This document shows, piece by piece, positions 25,690 to 34,362 of a DNA stretch of 64,000 bases. The notes beneath the pieces are model-generated. The model made no database searches, was not told the origin of the DNA, and was given only the letters and a program-made list of their open reading frames with translations. The position numbers and the translations under genes are program-made. This DNA is from Callaeas wilsoni (Eukaryota; Chordata; Aves; Passeriformes; Callaeidae), in NCBI GenBank assembly GCA_013398955.1, contig VWPU01017707.1, forward strand, positions 310,001 through 374,000, read 5' to 3'. The stretch's first letter is position 1, and every line of letters begins with the position of its first letter.

Positions 25690-26420
25690 AGTTATTCAAC
25701 AAATTTTTACATGATCTGGAAAGGTGCATGAATAGTGATGAAAAAAATGTTTTCCTGATAATATAATTCACAAAATGTACTGCAAACTGACTGCCAGCAG
25801 AGCATTGAATTCATGTAAGGATAAAAGTGTCTGAAGTGGACAATGTTGTGGATGGTTCTTCAAAAATTTCAAAGCCGTACTCATGAGCACCTTGAAAGAA
25901 AAACATTACGTTAAGAATTATTGGAAGGTTAGGAATTGGAAGGCTACAAATCAGAAAAGCTGTTCATGGTATTTTACAGGCCTTACTCCTCTCAAATACT
26001 GTGTGCCATTTTGGCCACATTGTCTGCATAAAGAACATGTGTGGAATGGAAGACTGCTTGGTTAAAGAAAAGAATTATTGAAGGGCTGGGTTGGTCTCAG
26101 TATGAGGAGAAAATTAGAAAAATTAGTTTTAGAATTTGCTGTGTAAAATGTGACTGAGATCCCCATACAACCATAGATATGGTGAGAATATGAGTAGGAA
26201 ATAATAATATTCAATATTTCTAATTAAATAAGAATTAAAGTATTTTAATTAAATGATCAAATGATAGATCTTAAACAAGCAAAATAAATCAACAAAGAGT
26301 ACTTTTTCACATGGCTTACAATTGTGGATCTCACTAAGGCTGCTGGAGATAGCAAGATTAAAATTAATTCAGAAAGGGATGTGAATTATTTTAAAGACAA
26401 TCACTGCTGGTTCCCTTAAG
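25690..26420 (+). mobile_element. Very old CR1/L3-like LINE remnant
   Basis: Several short translated matches to the C-terminal half of CR1-type ORF2 occur in the right order on the plus strand. HDLERCMNSDEK near 25711-25746 resembles the NDLE.. segment after the reverse-transcriptase fingers. GLTPLKYCVPFWPH near 25979-26020 resembles the conserved RPHLEYCVQFWAP. KRIIEGLGWSQYEEKIRKI at 26068-26124 resembles RR.T.MIKGLEHLSYEERL. After that, ACTTTTTCACATGGCTTACAA near 26300 followed by 'gtggatctcac' resembles the sequence that follows ORF2 in ancient amniote CR1/L3 elements. Frames change between these blocks and stops are frequent, so the copy is long dead and much older than the other CR1 copies here. 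Boundaries are approximate. Confidence 0.65.
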
Positions 26421-27265
26421 CATGTTGGATGGAAGACTCAGAAAGACCAAAACCAATAAATTACAACCTAGAAAGCCATAGCAGAGGAGTAGTCCATTTG
26501 CCCTGTTCTTTCTCCTAAAAATCTGCATCTGACCACCAGTGGCTGGGAAAAAGCTTCTGGTTGATTTGGTCTGATCATCCTACTTACTGTAGTAACTGGA
26601 ACCTCTGTTACTGTCCTTGGGCCTCTGATTAGCTGACATTTTTTGGAAATACTAACAAGAGCTAGGTAATTATTCACTGGCATTAAGCTCTCCTGTGTGT
26701 GCGTGTGTGTAAAAATTGCCTTGATTTCTTCCAGTTTATTTGTAAATCAGATTTAATTAGCTTGGATGGACTCCTGCTACCATTTTTCATATACTGTTGA
26801 GTCAGAAAGTGGGCATAGTGGATTCAGTTTTGCCATGAGTAGAACCTCTTAAATATTATAGGTTCGCCCTAAATCATTCTACCTCTGTTTAAAAGCCCTG
26901 TTCTAAGTCATGGAAAATGACTTAATCTATTATTGCTGGATCTATTCCATGAATATCCATGACTTTCTTGGTCTCAGTATCATGAATATTTTATTGCATA
27001 GTAGAATGTTCTCTCCATATTAGAGAGCCCATTTTTGTGACTGAATTTGGCAGATGATTGTGCTTTTGCTGTTTCATTACAGTTATTTTTACTAGTGTTA
27101 CAATAATGCTCAGAGCTCCCTGTGGGTTGAACCCCCTTGGTGGTAGGTGCTTTAGCAGAACTAGAAAACTCTCTGCTGTCTGAAAACACTGGTGGTCCAA
27201 ACAGGTAAAACAGACAAAAGTGAGAAAGGAAAAGCATAGCAGAGCAATGAATTGACTTGCTCACC
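26421..27265. other. Non-coding stretch, no recognised gene
   Basis: Unique AT-rich sequence with a short imperfect (TG)n run at about 26694-26710. The open frames on the minus strand (71, 95 and 69 codons) overlap one another or lack any motif. Confidence 0.55.
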
Positions 27266-27269
27266 ATTG

Positions 27270-28302
27270 CAGGGCATGTTGATGATACAAATTACAGTAG
27301 TTGTAATCATTCTGGAATTCAGCAAAGCTTTTGATACCATCCCTCACAGTATCCTTCTGGACAAATTATCCAGCACACAGCTGAATAACCATGGCAGCAT
27401 CTTCATTAGTGACTTGGATGCAAGACTCAAAGGAATAGTAAGTAAGTTTGCCTATGACACTAAATTGGGAAGAGCTGTTCATCTCTAGAAGAAAGGGAGG
27501 ACCTGCAGAGACACCTCGACAAATGAGAGAGATGGGCAATCACCAACTGTATGAATTTTAACAAGGGCAAGTGCCAGATTAGGTACCTGGGCAACCCTGT
27601 ATAGACTGGGGAATGAGATGCTGGAGAGCAGCTGTGGAAAGGAACCTGGGGCTCCTGGCTGATGGCAAGTTGGGTCAGCAGTGCCCTGGCAGCCAGGAGG
27701 GGCAACTGTGTCCTGGGGGGCATCAGGCACAGCATGGCCAGCCGGGTGAGGGAGGGGATTGTCCCACTCTGCCCTGGGCTGGGGCAGCCTCACCTCGAGT
27801 GCTGCGGGCAGCTTTGGGTGCCACAGTGTAAGAAAGACATTAAACTGTTAGAGAATGTCCAGAGGAGGTTAACAAAGGTGGTGAAGGGCCTTGAGGGGAA
27901 GCTGTGTGAGGAGCAGCTGAGGGCACTGGGTCTGTTCAGCCTGGAGGGGACTGAGGGGAGACCTCACTGCAGTTACAAGTTCCTCGAGAGGGGCAGAGGA
28001 GCGGCACGCACTGATCTCTGCTCCGTGGGGACAGTGACAGGACTCGAGGGAACGGCCTGAAGCGGAGTCAGGGGAGGGTTAGGTTGGGTATCAGGAGAAG
28101 TTTCTTCACCCAGAGGGTGGCTGGGCACTGGAACAGCTCCCCAGGGCAGTGGTCAGAGCACCAGCCTGATTCCAGCATCATTTGGACAACGCTCTCAGGC
28201 ACAGGATGTGCCTCTTGGGGTGTCCTGTGCAGGGCTAGCAGCTAGGCTCAGTGACCCCGATGAGTCCCTTCCAACTCAGCATATTGTATGGTTCTATGAT
28301 TT
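27270..28302 (+). mobile_element. CR1 LINE copy with broken ORF2 (reverse transcriptase) and 3' end
   Basis: This is the longest CR1 copy here, about 1 kb, covering the C-terminal part of ORF2 and the 3' untranslated region. In the first frame LEFSKAFDTIPHSILLDKL (27315-27371) is the reverse-transcriptase A motif region, and ISDLDARLKGIVSKFAYDTK follows; the family has FADDTKL there, so the first catalytic Asp of the FADD motif is replaced by Tyr. The DNA between these two blocks is shorter than in the family, indicating an internal deletion. After a stop and frame shift, another frame (27662-28060) reads QPHLECCGQLWVPQCKKDIK, then LENVQRRLTKVVKGLEGKL and LRALGLFSLEG, the conserved end of ORF2. 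The 3' end is 'ccttccaactcagcatattgtatggttctatgat', the terminal sequence of CR1. The copy cannot encode a working enzyme. Confidence 0.95.
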
Positions 28303-29184
28303 TCTAACTCCAGCAGCTCTTTTTCACTCACCCATTTGATTGAGTATAACTGAAGAATGCAGTGTTCATCTTTGAAAACTGGGTTTACGAACTGTATTTA
28401 TACTTCTTACAATTTATTTTTGTATCAGGTAAAATAAGTTTTGCTAATCCCCTTTACAGCACACAAATTGTGCTTACTTACAAAACACCCATGCCTAAGA
28501 AGACTTTTACACAGTGCATTGCAGTTATTATCCTTTTTTTAGAGAATTAGCATCAACACGCTTGCAATATGTTTCTTACTGTAGCCAAAATATGTTGTGT
28601 TTTTATCTTTTATGACTACAGATGATGGCAAATCTGTTCTGGTTCAGAAGTATTGCAAAGATTTTTAACACAGAGTCAAGGACTTAAAAAATATAAATAT
28701 ACATATATGTATATATAAAATACTGTTCTTAGATTACCAATTTCTATGTTATTATATATGCAAAATATTAAAAAGCCTCTGCTGATATAAAACAGTGACA
28801 AAGGGTACAAGGTGTCAGTGCCTAGAAAAACGTGTTGACAGCAAATGTATCCAATAGCAGTGCTAAAAAAAATCCCTAGGGGCCAAGTCAGTTTTTAAAT
28901 CCGCATGTGAGCCCTGGCATTGCAAACAAGGTACTATGAAAATTTCTACAGATGGCTGCTTAATGTGTAAATTAATCTGACTCAGTAAGGATCATGCTAG
29001 TCAGTGGCAGTTATAATTATAGATCAGTATACGATCTTGCTCTACAAATTTGTACAACCACAAAACTACCATACAAACACACGTTTATTTAAATACTTTA
29101 ATTATTTACTGTCGGGATTTGTGACACATGTGTGGTTCAGCTTGCAAACATTAACTAGGAATGATGCACTACAGTGTAGCTAGC

Positions 29185-29218
29185 TTAAAAATAAACAAGG
29201 TAGCTTGTTTATTTTTAA
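29185..29218. repeat. Perfect 15-bp inverted repeat with 4-nt loop
   Basis: TTAAAAATAAACAAG (29185-29199), loop GTAG, then its exact reverse complement CTTGTTTATTTTTAA (29204-29218). Each arm contains ATAAACAA or its complement, which fits the forkhead-factor core (RTAAACA). Being AT-rich, it could form a stem in single-stranded DNA or RNA. No known non-coding RNA family was recognised. Confidence 0.95.
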
Positions 29219-29780
29219 AACAAAAGACACCCAAATAACCAAACACCAACCTGCAGGAATAAGGAGTACCAGAACATATAAAGTAATGCAATCAGACATA
29301 AAACATCTCATTTTGTGCTGCTGTCCTCAGGAAATCAAGAGAACAATTAAAGTGCAACATTCTAGAGAGAAAGAAAAAAAATTTAGGTATCCTCACTTTG
29401 GATATATATTTACAACTTGAATAGAAAGATATGGAAAAACTTCAAGGCAACTAATGGACATTTAAAGCAAAGTTATTCACAGTTAATGAGATTTTTGTGA
29501 ATTTTCAACTATATTTTTTTTCCTGAAATGTTAAGGGAAACAGCAACCTTGAAAAGTTCATCTGTTCTGAGTAATCATGTGAGAAAACAATCCCTTGCTC
29601 TCTCTAGATCAACATGTTTCAAAGAACTCATCATGGCAAATGGGCAGCAATTGACAAATAAATTCTTCTTTTTTGTTTTTATTTTGTAAAAATCCCAACT
29701 CTACTTTAATCCTGTCTATAGTCAATTTAATGGAAACTTATTTTAAATGAGTTAATTTAGAAATGGTCTTCCATTTACAA

Positions 29781-29935
29781 AAGAAATAAAATAAAAAAGA
29801 GAAAGGGAGGCAAAGAAAAAGTAGATAACAAAGAGAATGAGGAAAAAATAATTTAGAAAATAAAAAGAAGATATAGGGAGAGGAAGAAAGAAAAGAAAGA
29901 AATACAGAGGGAATGGAAGGAAAGAGACTGGTGAG
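29781..29935 (+). repeat. Purine-rich (A/G) tract
   Basis: About 155 bp that are almost entirely A and G on the plus strand, with patches such as AAGAAAGAAAAGAAAGAAA near 29884-29901 and GGAATGGAAGGAAAGAGA near 29911. Only a few T and C bases interrupt it. The pyrimidine-rich complement is the source of a Phe/Ser/Leu-rich minus-strand open frame ending at 29853, which I regard as an artefact. Confidence 0.85.
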
Positions 29936-30839
29936 GCCTATTTGTGTTATAATTCAAAGAGATTATAATTTCCTCACTAGTGTATATTTTCAGATAGCAC
30001 TGCAGCAACATTTCTGCAAGTTTAGGGAGTGAAGGGTTAGTGTTTAAAGTGGACTTTTTGGCATTTGAGAAATGTTCAAACTGTACCTGGTTTATAATAT
30101 ATATGATGTGAAAATGGAACCTCAGCTTCATTGCTTTTGTCTGAAATGTTAGACAAACTGTAAAAAAGAAGAATTGTTTCAGTGATACACTTAAACTTCA
30201 AGTACAAGCATTTGGACATTTTTTCTGAAGGGTTCATGCTGTTTCTTGTCTAAGCTCCCCACAACCACTGAATTCTTAAATATGTTTACTTGAAAAGGTC
30301 AATAGCTGGTTATCCTGTAAACTTTTCTCTAGGCTAGATAATAACAAAGTATTAGTTTTTGCTCATCTTTAGTTGTCAGCCACTCACTAGGAGGTATCCA
30401 GTGTGCTCATTTTTCCTCAGATTGTAAATGAGAGGGATAAAAGTGAATCAGAGGCAAGCAGTTGACTGCCTTTATTTATTTTATTTTTTCTTTTAAAGAT
30501 CCTGAAATAAAACCTTACCAAAAAAAGGAAGAGACATTTAATTAAGTTATAACCCTCTAGAGCAGCAGCATAAAGTACATGAAGAAGCAAGCACATTCAG
30601 CACACAGACAACAAAGGGAAGAAAAGCTGTTTGTTAAATCCAACAATGCTGTATCTCGGTGCTGTGAGGTTTCCACGAGGCTATCGCTGTTGTACAGCAA
30701 GCACACAAACCCTGTGTTAGTTGGAGGGTTTCTGTAGCCAATCACACTGTTGTGAAGGCTGTTTGGAGCTTCATGACAGAAATCTGAATTGCAAGCACTA
30801 CCAGTAGAAAAACCAAACCCAAACCCCAACCAAAACCCC

Positions 30840-30891
30840 AAAAAAAAAAAAAAAAGGCCCTTTTCTTGTTTTTTTTTTTTTTTTTTTTTTT
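30840..30891. repeat. Opposed homopolymers A16 and T23
   Basis: Sixteen A (30840-30855), thirteen other bases (30856-30868), then twenty-three T (30869-30891). The two runs are complementary, so a 16-bp A:T stem is possible. CCCCA-like repeats precede it (AACCAAACCCAAACCCC region) and CCCCC follows. Homopolymer lengths are error-prone in sequencing. Confidence 0.9.
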
Positions 30892-33882
30892 CCCCCAGAA
30901 TGTTTTGCCTGTCTAGTTTCTATAATGCTTGATATTTTATCTAAGGGTTCTCAAGGAAATTGTGTTGGTGAATTAGCCAAAGGGTCCAACACTGGTGTGT
31001 GTTTTAGTACAAGATGGAAAATTATCCCCTAGACAAGATTGAAGCAATAGAGGTTGGCTGGAGGAAATGGCAAAAGCAATACTTGCTCCTTTAATTGCAT
31101 GGGTATATTGATCATTGGCTTGTCAAGAGTGCCCTAAGGGGTGTGACTGTTACAGTGGAAGGACAGATAGCAGCAACAAGCAACTCCACAGATATATTTT
31201 GTCAATAGACAGAGGTCTGTGATTGCTCTCTCTGGCTAAGAACATCCCTGCTACTTCAAAAATAGTGCTTCTGCAATAATCTCTAGATAACGCTTAAGCT
31301 TGGAGACTTGAGAAAATAAAATTAATGAGAAAAGTAACACACACTTGATGAGACCACAAATACATTCAAGGTGGGCTCTGAACTTGCTGTCGACAATTTA
31401 AACCACCATCACGTGAAGGAGGCTGCCAAAAGAAGGGCTTTTTCCCCCTAACCACACTACAGAACATGATTGAGGGGGCTGCTCAAGCTAAGAGGAATTG
31501 TGCACATGGGAACGGCCCGCGCTGCCTTGAGTCCCCCTCGTTCTGAAGCTGCTTTTCCACCACTGTTAGCCACGACACCTCTTCACCAGCTTGGTCTGTC
31601 ATTGCTAAATAGTTTTTTCTGCAACACTTCTGAAGTGGTCAGCAGGTATAGAGTTATCCATGGAGTCTACTATGTTCCAACAGGCTGTATCCTGCATTGT
31701 AAGAACAGCTGGGTACTATTTGCTATTTGTATGTTGGTAACCATACAAAGAATTTTTAGACTATGAATATTTTTTTTTATTTGACCTTTATCTGTATTCA
31801 AATAAATGAGGTATATTCTTTTGCCAAATTTTTGCTTCTTAATAATCTCTGACAGCTAAATAAGCAGAAATTTTCAATGACCATATATTTTGAATTTGAT
31901 GCTTTCCTATAATAAATTTACAAGTTAAGATTTGAATCTAGTTCAAAACCAGACTTACCATTAAAAAAATTCAGTTATTTGGTTTGATTACATGTACAAG
32001 TCAATCGGAATTGACTGTGGTTCCCTTACTGGAAGTGAACATTCTGATAAGAATATTTAAGTACTTCAACATTTGTTTTTCCTGAGCATTCTCCAATGAT
32101 ATGATTATTAGAGGAGTTGGCAGTATTCTACTGTAAAAAAAAGGCCAGGTCCAGTTGAAATTTTCTTTGTCTCGGCCACTGAAGAAAGAATAGGTGTTTG
32201 TAAACAAAGAAACAAACAGGTGGAAGGAAGGGAAGGCATAATAGAATATAATATTGATTTCCTCCTTCTCTTAGGCATTCAGTGCTTCATCCAGAGGATT
32301 CCTCCCTGATTTTCTGCTGCAAAGCAGTGTGTAGTATACCAGGTATAGTTAATTAGGTGAGCTAAATAGTGTGCAGAGATTAGCATAAAGTAGAGTTAAC
32401 CATGTCTGCCATATGTTCAATTGTGCTTTACTGTGAATGTGGAGGAATAATTACATACTATCTGGCATATTACACTTTTTCTTTAATTTACATAGTAGTA
32501 AAATTATCTTAATAACCTCAGACAAACTCTTAAGTGTAATGAAAGCCACAGAACCAAAATTTTAATCCTACTTGCAATGGAGATCAAGCCAATATTATGA
32601 AAGCAGCACTTTCTCTTGTGTATTTAAACACCACGTCCAATCCTTACCTGTGTCTAGTCACACAGCTTTGTTGAATAGGCTCCAAAACTTTTTCCCTTGG
32701 GTTCTTTTGGCTGGAGTGGCAACAGGCACCAGTGTAATGTGGCTTGGCAGGTGAGAGCAGAAGGCACAATCAGCGAGTTATAGCTGCAGTGTTTTCTGCA
32801 ATAATTACAGAGAATTAATTTTGTCACATGAAATTTTACACATTGGGTACATGGAATATTATTTCCAAGAGGGACCTAGGAATGTATTGCACAGGAGACA
32901 ACCCCCACCATCACCTGCAACCTAAGAAAGCTACAGAAAAAGCAAAGTGAGGTCAAAACTCTAAAAGCCATCACAAATGTGGTTGCTACAGTAGATAAAG
33001 TTAAAAGCTTTGAAATCTTCAGGGTTAAAGTTTCATTAACTTTCTGATGCTCCAGACATCCTCTTTGAATTTATTTCCCTCTGGCTAAATTGTTCTCTTG
33101 CATCTCAGCTAATATTTTCAGGTATTTCTTTATATGACTTTTCCTTGAAAGGCTGAGAAAAATTAGAATATGCATATATAAAAGAGATTTTTAAAAAGCT
33201 AAATCCATCTGGTCAAAACAGAAACAGCCATATGAAATTCAAGAAACTGGTTGATATGTGTGCAGATTCATTTTTTTATTTAAGGAAAAACTTATTAATA
33301 CGGTCCTAATTCCTTTCCTTCACTGCAACCATTGTATTTCTGGCACTTTATGACTTGTAGGAGGGCATTATAAGCACTTAACATCCTACAGCTTCTGGGT
33401 CACTGTGCTGCTACTCGCAGAATCATGTTCTTAGTATTGTGTTCTTACTCCTCAAGCAAAAGCTTGAATAGTTATTGCCATCAATTTGGCTAAAATCTAG
33501 GTGCTGCTAGAAAACTCTCTAATGTCTCTAATTTTGTGTACTTTACTGGATAGATTTTTTTTGATAGAGGTGAGGAAAATAATGGAAAAAAAGAAGAGAA
33601 ACCAAAGTTGAATAGATTTGAGATGCTTTTGTTTGCTCTTCTGCTGGCTCCTAAATAGGAAAAATAAGTATTATGCAAGCTTTCCCACTTTGTTTCTGAG
33701 ATGTACTTTGCTTTCAACATTGAATTTTCAGTATGTAGCAGACCACCCTGTACAAGCAAAAACCTAAAAATCCACGTTTAAAGTCACCAGAGTAAGTTCA
33801 CATTGCTTGGTTTTACTTTTTCACTTGACAGTTCTGATAAAAGCATTCAGTGGACTGACTGTTGACATATTTTTCAAAATAA

Positions 33883-33888
33883 TTGCAA
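33883..33888. repeat. Target-site duplication TTGCAA, left copy
   Basis: Directly before the LTR that starts TGCCGCAG at 33889; identical to 34357-34362. Six-base duplications are typical of class II (beta/alpha-retrovirus-like, ERVK) integrations. Confidence 0.8.
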
Positions 33889-34126
33889 TGCCGCAGTCTG
33901 GTGGTGAGTTCAGGTCAGGCTAGCTCAGCTCACGGAGGCAACTGCTGCGGCAGAAGACACGGGGGTGTCCTCGCTGGCAGCAACTCTCGGTGGCTCAGCA
34001 CCGACACACGGCGGAGTACGGCGCGGAAGACAAAGAGGCGGGAGAGATCTTCTGTATGGGTCTCCAAGGTTTAGGGCCCTGACGGGGCCCAGGGACGAAA
34101 GAACCTCGAGGGGCGGCGAGCAAGGG

Positions 34127-34134
34127 CTCTTATA
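34127..34134 (-). promoter_or_regulatory. TATA-like box TATAAGAG of the LTR
   Basis: Minus-strand TATAAGAG sits about 220 bp into the element, downstream of the CCAAT boxes, as expected for U3. Transcription would run toward lower coordinates. A G-run (GGGTTA then nine G, then GGGG after a short gap, 34135-34157) lies immediately upstream. Confidence 0.6.
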
Positions 34135-34161
34135 GGGTTAGGGGGGGGGAGCAGGGGACAA

Positions 34162-34248
34162 CCAATGGGTGAAGGGCAAGAGAGAGAGGAGCAGAACCGG
34201 GTTGGGGGAGAACAACCAATGGGATGAAGAATCCAAAACCAACCAATG
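34162..34248 (-). promoter_or_regulatory. Three CCAAT boxes in the LTR promoter
   Basis: Three copies of ACCAATGGG lie on the plus strand, with CCAAT at 34162-34166, 34216-34220 and 34243-34247. In the sense orientation of the LTR they are inverted (ATTGG) and all lie upstream of the TATA box. CCAAT binds the factor NF-Y, and arrays of these are common in retroviral U3 regions. Confidence 0.7.
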
Positions 34249-34356
34249 GGGATACAGAACTGGGAGAACTTTCCAGAACAGGGACTTGGATTGACAAGGG
34301 GAGGGTACAACATCCTGACTGACAGGGCTGGGGGAGGAGAATGAGGTACTGCAACA

Positions 34357-34362
34357 TTGCAA
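34357..34362. repeat. Target-site duplication TTGCAA, right copy
   Basis: Directly after the terminal ACA of the LTR and identical to 33883-33888. Confidence 0.8.

Larger units (their letters stand above)
28303..33882. other. Non-coding stretch with structured and simple sequence
   Basis: No gene was recognised in 5.6 kb. Structures listed separately are the perfect hairpin at 29185-29218, the purine tract at 29781-29935 and the A16/T23 pair at 30840-30891. An AT-alternating patch (ACATATATGTATATATA-like) lies at about 28699-28718. A small GC-richer patch with a few CpGs lies at about 31480-31590 and has no recognisable content. Confidence 0.55.
33889..34356 (-). mobile_element. Solo LTR of a class II-like endogenous retrovirus (468 bp)
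   Basis: A GC-rich block with exact retroviral ends. On the plus strand it runs from TGCCGCAG to CTGCAACA; read on the minus strand the start is TGTTGCAG, so the ends form an 8-bp inverted repeat with two mismatches. Sense is the minus strand, because TATAAGAG lies there at 34134-34127 and three ATTGG (inverted CCAAT) boxes lie upstream of it. Both flanks carry TTGCAA. No internal viral genes are present, so this is a solo LTR left by recombination. I saw no AATAAA or ATTAAA downstream of the TATA box. The exact ends and duplications argue for a fairly young insertion. The family name cannot be given without a search. Confidence 0.9.
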
